This document shows positions 55,472 through 63,357 of a stretch of 64,000 nucleotides of DNA, one piece after another. Source of the stretch: Mycolicibacter hiberniae. GTDB lineage: Bacteria > Actinomycetota > Actinomycetes > Mycobacteriales > Mycobacteriaceae. Below the pieces are notes generated by a model. That model saw only the letters and a program-made list of their open reading frames with translations. It did not search any database and had not been told where the DNA came from. Every line of letters begins with the position of its first letter. Within the stretch, counting starts at the first letter, position 1. The stretch covers positions 930,001 to 994,000 of the forward strand of contig NZ_AP022609.1 of NCBI RefSeq assembly GCF_010729485.1, given 5' to 3'. The position numbers and the translations under genes were made by a program.

Positions 55472-56323
55472 TTACCGCAACGGAGTCTTGCAGGCCAGCT
55501 CCGAAGCCAGTAACGCCAGCGTCGGTGAACAACCGCCGTCGAACTTGACGTCGGCCAACTCGTCGCCGCGGGTGGGACCGCGGTTGACGATCGCGACCGG
55601 AATCCCGCGTGCGGCGGCGTGGCGAACAAACCGGTAGCCGGAGAACACCGTCAGCGACGAACCAGCCACCAGCAATGCCTCTGCATCGTCGACCATCGAA
55701 TAGGCCTGAGCTACGCGTTGTTTGGGGACGCTTTCGCCGAAGTAGACGATGTCGGGCTTCAGCATTCCGCCGCAGTGCCGGCAGTCGACGAAGCGGAAGG
55801 ACGCGGTATCGCTGACGACGGCGTCCGCGTCGGGCGCCACGGCGATACCGCCGAGCCTCCCAACCCGGTCGATGAACCCGGGGTTGAGCTGCTCGAGCTG
55901 CTCGTCCAGCGACGCTCGGCTCAACGATTTCCCGCAGCTCAAGCAGACCACCGTGGCGTAGCTGCCGTGCAGGTCCACCACGCGTCGGCTCCCCGCTTTG
56001 GTGTGCAGCAGATCGACGTTCTGGGTGATCACCCCGGTCACCACGCCAGCCGCCTCCAGCGCAGCCAGCGCCCAGTGCCCGATGTTGGGTGCGGTGTCGG
56101 CCATGTGGCGCCAGCCGATGTGGTTGCGAGCCCAATACCGCTGCCGGAACACCGGGTCGCCGGTGAACTGGGCGATGGTCATCGGGTTGCTCGGCGGGGA
56201 GTCCGGGCCGCGATAGTCCGGAATGCCCGAATCGGTGGAGATGCCGGCGCCGCTGAGCACCGCGACCCGCCGCCCCGCCAGCAGCGTCAGCAGATCGCAG
56301 ACCGTCGGCTCGGTTCCGCCCAT
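55472..56323 (-). CDS. Sir2-family NAD-dependent protein deacylase (SIRT4-like)
   Basis: Sirtuin of 283 residues removing acyl groups from lysine with NAD+ and releasing nicotinamide. NAD-binding [15 protein letters not shown] is near residue 25, [12 protein letters not shown] near 103, and the catalytic His is in [11 protein letters not shown]. Two Cys pairs (CLSC and CRHC) form the zinc site. [13 protein letters not shown] and [15 protein letters not shown] complete the fold. The pattern fits class II (SIRT4-type) rather than the class III Rv1151c. It lies 4 bases downstream of the isochorismatase-fold gene on the same strand. Confidence 0.92.
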   Translation of the reverse strand: MGGTEPTVCDLLTLLAGRRVAVLSGAGISTDSGIPDYRGPDSPPSNPMTIAQFTGDPVFRQRYWARNHIGWRHMADTAPNIGHWALAALEAAGVVTGVITQNVDLLHTKAGSRRVVDLHGSYATVVCLSCGKSLSRASLDEQLEQLNPGFIDRVGRLGGIAVAPDADAVVSDTASFRFVDCRHCGGMLKPDIVYFGESVPKQRVAQAYSMVDDAEALLVAGSSLTVFSGYRFVRHAAARGIPVAIVNRGPTRGDELADVKFDGGCSPTLALLASELACKTPLR

Positions 56324-56327
56324 GCGG

Positions 56328-56867
56328 CTAGCGTAGGCACTCCGCGGCGGTTGACCGTTCGGCAGCCATGTTGCGGCACATCATCTCCAGCGCGGCGGCA
56401 CCCAGTTCGGCGTCGATGTGGGCGACGGCGTCGACCGGTATCACCACCGGTAGGTGCCGTACATAGGCGTCCAGGGCGGTGTAGAGGACGCATTGCTCGG
56501 TGACCTGGCCGGCCAGGATCAACCGCCGGGTGCCGAGCCGGCCGAGCAGGTACTCCAGCGGAGTGGCGTAGAAGGCGCTGTGTCGCACCTTGGTCATCAA
56601 CCGGTCGCCGGCAACTGGGGCGACGGGCCGAACCAGCTCGGGTCTGCTGCCGTTTAGCGCCGACTCGGCGATCTGGGCGAATCCAGCGGTGAAGTCGCCG
56701 TAGTTGTCGTTGACGTAGATCAGGTCGACATCATTGGCGGCCCGGCTGCATTCCACCAGGTCGGCCAGTGGTTCGACGATCTGCGCGACGTTGTCGGCCA
56801 GTTGTTCGGCGTCGGGGTGGCGGTAGGCGTTGAGCATGTCCACGACGACCACAGCGGTATCGGTCAT
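56328..56867 (-). CDS. Isochorismatase-fold cysteine hydrolase
   Basis: Hydrolase of 179 residues with the family triad: Asp in VVVVDMLNAY (near residue 10), Lys in MTKVRHSAF, and the nucleophile Cys in GQVTEQCVLYTALDAYVRH. The metal-binding Asp-x-His of nicotinamidases is absent (NDNYGDF at that place), so PncA activity is unlikely. The ATG at 56867 is chosen; a longer frame to 56924 would run into the nadE start. It is cotranscribed with the sirtuin gene and divergent from nadE. Confidence 0.87.
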   Translation of the reverse strand: MTDTAVVVVDMLNAYRHPDAEQLADNVAQIVEPLADLVECSRAANDVDLIYVNDNYGDFTAGFAQIAESALNGSRPELVRPVAPVAGDRLMTKVRHSAFYATPLEYLLGRLGTRRLILAGQVTEQCVLYTALDAYVRHLPVVIPVDAVAHIDAELGAAALEMMCRNMAAERSTAAECLR

Positions 56868-56923
56868 GCCCTGGTGATACCCGAAAGCTGCACGTTGACA
56901 CAGTCCAGGCGACAATGGGGGCA

Positions 56924-58978
56924 ATGGAGCATTCTGGGGACTTCTACAACGCCTACCGGCATGGGTTCGCGCGGGTCGCCGCCTGCACGCACCGAACGAC
57001 GCTCGCCGATCCGGCCGCCAACGCCGAGTCGGTGCTGCAGCTGGCGCGCGAATGCCATAACGACGGCGTCGCGCTGGCCGTCTTTCCCGAACTCACCCTG
57101 TCGGGATACTCCATTGACGACATCGTGCAGCAGGACAGCCTGCTCAGCGCCGTCGAGACGGCCCTGCTTGACGTGGTCGCTGCGTCGACGGAGCTGCTGC
57201 CGGTCCTGGTGGTGGGGGCGCCACTGCGCTATGCCCATCGCGTCTACAACACCGCGGTCGTCATCCACCGCGGGAGCATCCTCGGCGTCGCGCCGAAGTC
57301 CTACCTGCCCACCTACCGGGAGTTCTACGAAGGGCGCCAACTGGCTGCCGGCGCCGACGAACGCGGACTCATTCGGCTGGGCGGCTTAGACATCCCGTTT
57401 GGACCGGACCTGCTGTTCGCCGCGACCGACCTGCCCGGGTTCGTACTGCACGCCGAGGTGTGCGAAGACATGTTCGTGCCGGTGCCGCCCAGCGCGCAGG
57501 CTGCCCTGGCCGGCGCGACGGTGCTGGCCAATCTGTCCGGCAGTCCGATCACCGTCGGGCGTGCCCAAGACCGCAGACTGCTGGCTCGATCGGCCTCGGC
57601 GCGATGCCTGGCCGCGTACGTGTACGCCGCCGCGGGAGAGGGGGAGTCGACCACCGACCTCGCGTGGGACGGCCAGACCATGATCTGGGAAAACGGCACG
57701 CTGCTCGACGAAAGCGAACGCTTTCCCAACGGACCCCGCCGATCGGTCGCCGATGTCGACCTCGGGCTGCTGCGCTCGGAACGGCTGCGAATGGGCACAT
57801 TCGACGACAACCGACGCCACCACCGGGATGCGGTCCAGGCGTTCCGGCGGGTGGAGTTCGTTCTGGACCCGCCGTCCGGGGACATCGGACTTCGGCGGGT
57901 CGTCGAACGATTCCCGTTCGTGCCCTCGAATCCGCAGCGACTGCAACAGGACTGCTACGAGGCCTACAACATCCAGGTTTCTGGTCTGGAGCAGCGGCTG
58001 CGCGCGCTGAACCATCCCAAAGTCGTCATCGGGGTGTCGGGCGGGCTGGATTCGACCCACGCCCTGATCGTCGCCGCTCGGGCGATGGACCGGGAAAACC
58101 GGCCCCGCAGTGACATTCTCGCGTTCACCATGCCCGGCTTTGCCACTGGCGAGCGCACCAAGGCCAATGCCGCTGCGCTGAGCAGGGCGCTGGGGGTGAC
58201 GTTCGCCGAAATCGACATCCGCGAGACCGCGAAACTGATGCTGTCCGAGCTCGGGCACCCGTTCGCCCGCGGTGAAGCGGTCTACGACGTCACGTTCGAG
58301 AACGTCCAAGCAGGTCTGCGCACCGACTATCTGTTCCGGATCGCCAACCAGAACGGTGGCATCGTGTTGGGCACCGGCGACCTGTCCGAGCTGGCGCTGG
58401 GCTGGTCCACCTACGGGGTGGGCGATCAGATGTCGCACTACAACGTCAACGGTGGCGTACCCAAAACGCTGATCCAGCACCTGATCCGGTGGGTGATCAA
58501 CTCCGGGGAGTTCGACACCGACGTGTGCGCGGTCCTGGCCTCAGTGCTCAACACCGAGATCAGCCCGGAACTGGTGCCGGCCACTGACGGCGAAGAGATT
58601 CAGCGCAGCGAGGACAAGGTGGGCCCGTACTCGCTGCAGGACTTCGCGCTGTTTCAGGCGCTGCGGTACGGATTCACGCCTGCCAAGACCGCGTTCTTGG
58701 CCTGGCACGCCTGGCATGACGTCAACTCGGGTTCCTGGCCGCCCGGATATCCGGTTGAAAAATGGCAGGCATATTCGCTGGCCGATATTCGGCACTGGAT
58801 GAAAGTCTTTGTGCAGCGGTTCTATTCGTTCAGTCAATTCAAGCGCTCGGCGTTGCCCAACGGGCCGAAGGTGTCCCACGGCGGTTCGCTGTCCCCGCGC
58901 GGAGAATGGCGGGCTCCATCGGACATGTCGGCGCGGATCTGGCTCGACGAGATCGAACGGGAGATTCCGCAGGGGTAG
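56924..58978 (+). CDS. nadE: Glutamine-dependent NAD+ synthetase
   Basis: Final enzyme of NAD synthesis, 684 residues, with two coupled domains. The N-terminal nitrilase-like glutaminase has Glu in FPELTLSGY, Lys in PKSYLPTYREFYE and Cys in HAEVCEDMFVP. The C-terminal ammonia ligase has the ATP-pyrophosphatase loop VIGVSGGLDSTHAL near residue 370 and GTGDLSELALGWSTYG. An intramolecular tunnel carries ammonia in the M. tuberculosis enzyme Rv2438c, which this matches closely. ATGs at 56915 and 56924 are both possible. Confidence 0.96.
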   Translation: MEHSGDFYNAYRHGFARVAACTHRTTLADPAANAESVLQLARECHNDGVALAVFPELTLSGYSIDDIVQQDSLLSAVETALLDVVAASTELLPVLVVGAPLRYAHRVYNTAVVIHRGSILGVAPKSYLPTYREFYEGRQLAAGADERGLIRLGGLDIPFGPDLLFAATDLPGFVLHAEVCEDMFVPVPPSAQAALAGATVLANLSGSPITVGRAQDRRLLARSASARCLAAYVYAAAGEGESTTDLAWDGQTMIWENGTLLDESERFPNGPRRSVADVDLGLLRSERLRMGTFDDNRRHHRDAVQAFRRVEFVLDPPSGDIGLRRVVERFPFVPSNPQRLQQDCYEAYNIQVSGLEQRLRALNHPKVVIGVSGGLDSTHALIVAARAMDRENRPRSDILAFTMPGFATGERTKANAAALSRALGVTFAEIDIRETAKLMLSELGHPFARGEAVYDVTFENVQAGLRTDYLFRIANQNGGIVLGTGDLSELALGWSTYGVGDQMSHYNVNGGVPKTLIQHLIRWVINSGEFDTDVCAVLASVLNTEISPELVPATDGEEIQRSEDKVGPYSLQDFALFQALRYGFTPAKTAFLAWHAWHDVNSGSWPPGYPVEKWQAYSLADIRHWMKVFVQRFYSFSQFKRSALPNGPKVSHGGSLSPRGEWRAPSDMSARIWLDEIEREIPQG

Positions 58979-58993
58979 GGAGGATCGCCGAGG

Positions 58994-59737
58994 ATGGGCG
59001 ACATTCGACGGTTTCCGTTGTCACCGGCGTTGCAGCGCGCGGTGACCCTGCTCAGTGATCCGCCGTCGGACCCGCAGGTGGGCCACGGCTATCTCGACCT
59101 GCTCGACGAAGCAGGGGCGGTGGGCGCTCAGCAGAACACCGGCGCCATCCAGCGGCTGTGGGACTCGTCCTTCGGGTCGATGTTCTACGACAATGCTCAA
59201 TCGGTGGCCCGCCGACTGCTCGAGGCCTGGCAGCACCCGATCGCCTGGCTGAACATCCCGGTCGGCGGGGTGGCGCTGGACGTCGGTTGCGGGCCGGGCA
59301 GCATCACCGCCTCGCTGGCACAGGCTGTCGGCCCCGAGGGGCTAGCCTTGGGCGTCGATGTCTCCCAACCGATGCTGGCCCGAGCGGTACGGGTGCAGGC
59401 CGGCTCCCAGACCGGCTTCCTGCGCGCTGATGCGCAGCGACTCCCGCTGCGGGACCAGACCGTGGATGCGGTGATCTCGATCGCTGTCCTGCAGTTGATC
59501 CCCGATCCGGTGGCCGCGCTGAGCGAGATGGCACGGGTGCTCAAGCCCGGCGGGCGCGTTGCCGTGATGGTGCCCACCGCAGGGGCAGCCTCCCGGCTGT
59601 GGAAAGTGCTGCCCAAGGCCGGTGCGCGGGTGTTTGACGACGACGAAATCGGCGACACCCTGGAAGGCCAAGGTCTGACCAGCGTGCGGGTCAAGAACTT
59701 CGGCACCATCCAGTGGGTGCGCGCCAGACGGGACTGA
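58994..59737 (+). CDS. Class I SAM-dependent methyltransferase
   Basis: Methyltransferase of 247 residues. SAM-binding motif I is ALDVGCGPGSITASLA near residue 93, GVDVSQPMLARA follows motif II, ADAQRLPLRDQTVDAVIS covers motif III, and ARVLKPGGRVAVM is the post-motif strand. About 75 residues precede the fold and may form a cap. The acceptor substrate cannot be told. It lies 15 bases after nadE and 21 before the tautomerase gene, so the three are probably cotranscribed. Confidence 0.85.
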   Translation: MGDIRRFPLSPALQRAVTLLSDPPSDPQVGHGYLDLLDEAGAVGAQQNTGAIQRLWDSSFGSMFYDNAQSVARRLLEAWQHPIAWLNIPVGGVALDVGCGPGSITASLAQAVGPEGLALGVDVSQPMLARAVRVQAGSQTGFLRADAQRLPLRDQTVDAVISIAVLQLIPDPVAALSEMARVLKPGGRVAVMVPTAGAASRLWKVLPKAGARVFDDDEIGDTLEGQGLTSVRVKNFGTIQWVRARRD

Positions 59738-59758
59738 TCGTCTGGCAGGGTGTGAGCC

Positions 59759-60154
59759 GTGCCCACCGTCCTGATCGAGGTCCGCCGCCGCTACGAGCCG
59801 GCCGAAGAAGTTGCGATCATCGACGCCGTCCACGGCGCGCTCGTGACGGCCTTCCAGATCCCGGCCGCCGACAAGAACGTGCGGCTGGTCGTGCACGAGC
59901 CGCACCGGTTTGCGGTTCCGGCGCAGCTCACCAACCCCGAGTACCGCACTCTGGTCTCCATTGACTGTTTCTCCGGCCGGTCGCTTGAGGCCAAGCGGCG
60001 GCTTTATGCCGGGATCGTCGAAAACCTTGCTGCGCTGGGTATTCCCAGTGAACATGTGATGATCACCCTGCACGAAGTGGATCGAGAGAACTGGGGTATC
60101 CGGGGCGGGCAGGCCGCATCCGACGTCGATCTGGGTTTCAACGTTCAAGTCTGA
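59759..60154 (+). CDS. Tautomerase-superfamily protein
   Basis: Protein of 131 residues starting M-PTVLIEVRRRYEP. The Pro after the initiator Met is the catalytic base of 4-oxalocrotonate tautomerase-type enzymes, and the remainder (AAFQIPAADKNVRL-like core, IPSEHVMITLHEVDRENWGIRGG) has the superfamily's late Arg/Trp segment. The length fits double-unit members such as malonate-semialdehyde-decarboxylase-like or CaaD-like forms. The start is GTG at 59759. The reaction is unknown. Confidence 0.78.
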   Translation: MPTVLIEVRRRYEPAEEVAIIDAVHGALVTAFQIPAADKNVRLVVHEPHRFAVPAQLTNPEYRTLVSIDCFSGRSLEAKRRLYAGIVENLAALGIPSEHVMITLHEVDRENWGIRGGQAASDVDLGFNVQV

Positions 60155-60193
60155 ACACGGCGAATCGCCAAGTCACAGCCATCCCATCATGAT

Positions 60194-60217
60194 GCTGCGG
60201 CCGAATTGGTCCGCAGC
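60194..60217. terminator. Hairpin between tautomerase gene and rbsK
   Basis: GCTGCGG pairs with CCGCAGC, with inner CC/GG pairs. A second small stem CAACC/GGTTG around TTTTGAC follows at 60226-60242. It probably serves the convergent genes. Confidence 0.5.
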
Positions 60218-60242
60218 GATATTCGCAACCTTTTGACGGTTG

Positions 60243-61148
60243 TTAGATGCCCAGTTGCTTCATCGCCCGGCCGATCGACTCGGCGTCGGGGGCGCAGTCC
60301 CCAGCACCGCGCACCAACGTGGCCAGCGCCCCTGCCACACAGGCGCGTTGCAGTGCGTGTTCGACGCCGCCAGCCCATTCGGTCGCCAGCACACCGGCGA
60401 ACACATCGCCCGCGCCCGTGCTGTCGACAGTCCGCACCGCCGGCGCCGGCACGGTATACGTGCCGGCTGACCCGCGGTAGCGGGCCCCCCGGGCGCCGAG
60501 GGTGACCACCCGGTGCGGCACCTCATGGTGCAACCGTGCGGACTCCGACTCGTTGACCACGGCGACGTCGGTCAGCGCGGCCAGCCGGGTCAACGCGGCC
60601 GAGTCGGCGGGCGGGGGAGACACGTTGAGGATCACCGTCGCCCCGCCCGTGCGGGCCAGCCCGGCGGCGGCGGCCGCCACCGCCAGCGGAATCTCCAACT
60701 GAAGCAACAGCACGTCGCAGTCGGCGATCAGGTCGCGCTGCCCGGAATCCAGTACCCACGACCTGTTGGCGCCGGGCGCCACCACTACCGTGTTCTCCCC
60801 GGACGGATCGACGGTGATGAATGCTGCGCCACTGGGTTCCGGCAGCGTCCGCAGCCCGTCGGTTCCCACCCCGTTGTCGCGCAGGTGCCCGCGCAGTCGC
60901 AGTCCGGCGTCGTCGTCGCCGACCCCGCCCACGAACTGCACCCGTGCCCCGGCCCGGGCCGCTGCCACCGCCTGGTTGGCGCCCTTGCCGCCGGGGTAGG
61001 TGCGCGGCGTCTCGGCCAGCACCGTCTCGCCCGGACGGGGCAGGGCGCCAACGCGGAACACGGTGTCGGTGTTGACACTGCCCACCACACACACGCGCGC
61101 CGCCATGAGATCCAGCTTCGCATTTGCAGCCGCGTCATGGGTGGCCAT
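60243..61148 (-). CDS. rbsK: Ribokinase
   Basis: PfkB-family sugar kinase of 301 residues phosphorylating ribose. The substrate site GSVNTDTVFRVGALPRPGET is at about residues 23-42, followed by YPGGKGANQAVAAARAGA. The anion-hole and catalytic Asp motif DSTGAGDVFAGVL is near residue 245. ATGs at 61148 and 61106 are both possible. It is divergent from the receptor cyclase, matching Rv2436/Rv2435c. Confidence 0.92.
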   Translation of the reverse strand: MATHDAAANAKLDLMAARVCVVGSVNTDTVFRVGALPRPGETVLAETPRTYPGGKGANQAVAAARAGARVQFVGGVGDDDAGLRLRGHLRDNGVGTDGLRTLPEPSGAAFITVDPSGENTVVVAPGANRSWVLDSGQRDLIADCDVLLLQLEIPLAVAAAAAGLARTGGATVILNVSPPPADSAALTRLAALTDVAVVNESESARLHHEVPHRVVTLGARGARYRGSAGTYTVPAPAVRTVDSTGAGDVFAGVLATEWAGGVEHALQRACVAGALATLVRGAGDCAPDAESIGRAMKQLGI

Positions 61149-61152
61149 CCCC

Positions 61153-61158
61153 TAGGGT
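61153..61158 (+). promoter_or_regulatory. Possible -10 of the cyclase/mscS operon
   Basis: TAGGGT fits TANNNT. Transcription would begin near 61165, which excludes the ATG at 61162 and favours the GTG at 61195, before which GGGAG lies at 7 bases. Confidence 0.4.
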
Positions 61159-61194
61159 GAGATGCCATTCGACAACCGCGAAGGGAGCCGCTGC

Positions 61195-63357
61195 GTGGAC
61201 TCGGCACCGTCGACACCGGCCACGGCCACCGAACAGCGTCTGTACCGGCGTCTGGCGGCCAGGCTGAGTATCAAGACGAAGATGGTGATCATCTTGCTGT
61301 TGACCAGCATCGCCTCGGTTGGCGTGGTGGGGTTCGTCGAGCTTCAGTATGGCGCAACGCAATTGCAGCACGCGGCTACCAAAATGCTGGTGCAGGCCCG
61401 GGAGTCGCAGCGCCGCGCGGTCACCGCGTTGTTCGCCGACATGACCGATTCGCTGGTGGTGTTCAGCGGGGGAGTGACGGCGGCCACCGCGCTCAAGGCG
61501 TTCTCCGCGGGGTTCGACGAACTCGGCAGCGCCGTGGTCACTCCCGAGCAGCAACGCGCCATCGTTGCCCACTATCGGGACAACTTCACCAAGGCGCTGG
61601 CCGAGCGGACCGGCGAGCAGGCCGATGTCCCGGCACTGCTGCCCGACTCCAACGCGCAGCGTTACCTGCAGGCGCACTACACCGCGCGATTCACCGGGGA
61701 CGCGACGAAACCCGGCGGCGCCGGCGACGGCAGTGCCTGGTCGGCGGCGAACGCCCAATTCGACGATGCGTTCTCCGAAGTCGTCGAACTCAACGGCTAC
61801 CGCGACGCCCTGCTGCTGGACGCCCGGGGCAACGTGGTCTACTCGGTCAACAAGGGCGTGGACCTGGGCACCAACGTGCTCTCCGGCCCCTACCGCGAGT
61901 CCGGGTTGCGCGAGGCCTACCGCAAAGCGCTGGGCGCCAATGCGGTCAACTTCGTGTGGATCACCGATTTCCAGCAGTACCAGCCCGCCCTGGACGAACC
62001 CATCGCCTGGCTGGTGTCGCCGGTCGGTACCCAGGGCACGGTCGAGGGCGTGCTGGCCCTGGCCCTGCCCAGTGCCAAGATCTCCCGGGTCATGACCGCC
62101 GACCGCGACTGGGAAGCCGCCGGGCTGGGGCATACGACCGAGACCTATCTGGCCGGTCCGGATGATCTGATGCGTTCGGATTCCCGCATGTTCCTCGAGG
62201 ACCCCGACCGGTACCGCCGGGAGGTGGTGGCAGCGGGGACCTCGGAGGCGACGGTGGACCGCGCGCTGCGACTGGGGACCACCACCATCGTCCAGCCGGT
62301 CGGGGGTCCGGGATTGCAGGCCGCCCACCGGGGCCAGACCGGCACGCTCACCGCCGGGTACGACTATCTGGGGAACCGGGAGTTGACCGCCTACGCGCCG
62401 CTGACGGTGCCCAATTCCGACCTGCAGTGGTCGATCCTGGCGACGCGGGAGTATTCCGAGGCGTACTCCGCTGTGACCGCGTTCAGCAGGAGAGTGGTGC
62501 TGGCGACCACCGCGGTCATCTTCGCCATCTGTGTGCTGGCGATGGTGTTCGCCCGGCTTCTCCTGCGACCGATCCGGCGGCTGCAGGAAGCCGCACAGCG
62601 GATCAGCGCCGGTGATTACAGTGCCGTGGTGCCGGTCCGGACGGCTGATGAGATCGGAGATCTGACCAGGGCGTTCAACGATATGAGCCACAGCCTGCGC
62701 ACCAAGGAGGAGATGCTCACCGCGCAGCGCAGGCAGAACGACGAGCTGATGTTGTCGCTGATGCCCGAACCCCTGGTGCGGCGTTACCGCGGAGGTGAGC
62801 AGGCCATCGCCGACGAGCATCACAACGTCAGCATCGTCTACGCCGAGTTGCAGGGTATCGGGCACTTGTCCGCCGAGGTGGGTGCGAGCGAGCTGGTGAC
62901 GATCGTCGACGACCTGGTGCGGCAGTTTGATGCCGCGGCCGAAGCCGTTGGCGTCGAGCGAATCCGGACCATGTACAACAGCTATCTCGCCGGCTGCGGG
63001 CTTACCACCCCCCGGCTGGACGGCGTGCACCGCATCGTCGAATTCGCCTGCGAGATGCAGCGCATCGTGGATCGGTTCGCCATCGAATCCGGTTACCGGC
63101 TGAGCCTATGGGCCGGCGTCACCTCCGGAGAGGTCGTCAGTGGCCTGGTGGGTCGGTCCGGCGTCACCTATGACCTGTGGGGATCGGCAGTCAACGATGC
63201 CTACCTGCTGCGCAGGCAAACACCGGATTCCGGGATCTACGTGACCGCCGCGGTGCGCGACATGCTCGGCGACACCGAGGAGTTCGTGCCCGCGGGCAGC
63301 GGTGACGGCGGGGAGCGGGTCTGGAGATTGGCCTCGAGATCGTCCGAGGCGACGTGA
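61195..63357 (+). CDS. Membrane receptor with degenerate class III nucleotidyl cyclase domain (Rv2435c-like)
   Basis: Receptor-like protein of 720 residues. A first membrane helix (MVIILLLTSIASVGVVGFV, about 32-50) precedes an extracytoplasmic sensor of about 380 residues resembling double-Cache domains. A second helix (VVLATTAVIFAICVLAMVFA, about 435-455), a HAMP domain and a C-terminal cyclase domain follow. The cyclase residues are altered: Glu551 for the first metal Asp (VYAELQG), Asn595 for the second (TMYNSYL), and Leu671 where the transition-state Arg should follow Asn667. Catalysis is doubtful. The start is GTG at 61195 (ATG 61162 possible). The stop overlaps the channel gene (GTGA). 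Confidence 0.88.
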   Translation: MDSAPSTPATATEQRLYRRLAARLSIKTKMVIILLLTSIASVGVVGFVELQYGATQLQHAATKMLVQARESQRRAVTALFADMTDSLVVFSGGVTAATALKAFSAGFDELGSAVVTPEQQRAIVAHYRDNFTKALAERTGEQADVPALLPDSNAQRYLQAHYTARFTGDATKPGGAGDGSAWSAANAQFDDAFSEVVELNGYRDALLLDARGNVVYSVNKGVDLGTNVLSGPYRESGLREAYRKALGANAVNFVWITDFQQYQPALDEPIAWLVSPVGTQGTVEGVLALALPSAKISRVMTADRDWEAAGLGHTTETYLAGPDDLMRSDSRMFLEDPDRYRREVVAAGTSEATVDRALRLGTTTIVQPVGGPGLQAAHRGQTGTLTAGYDYLGNRELTAYAPLTVPNSDLQWSILATREYSEAYSAVTAFSRRVVLATTAVIFAICVLAMVFARLLLRPIRRLQEAAQRISAGDYSAVVPVRTADEIGDLTRAFNDMSHSLRTKEEMLTAQRRQNDELMLSLMPEPLVRRYRGGEQAIADEHHNVSIVYAELQGIGHLSAEVGASELVTIVDDLVRQFDAAAEAVGVERIRTMYNSYLAGCGLTTPRLDGVHRIVEFACEMQRIVDRFAIESGYRLSLWAGVTSGEVVSGLVGRSGVTYDLWGSAVNDAYLLRRQTPDSGIYVTAAVRDMLGDTEEFVPAGSGDGGERVWRLASRSSEAT

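Noticed and set aside
56328..56867. Nicotinamidase (PncA) assignment for the isochorismatase-fold gene
   Set aside because: The Asp/Lys/Cys triad is present, but the Asp-x-His metal site required in nicotinamidases is not.
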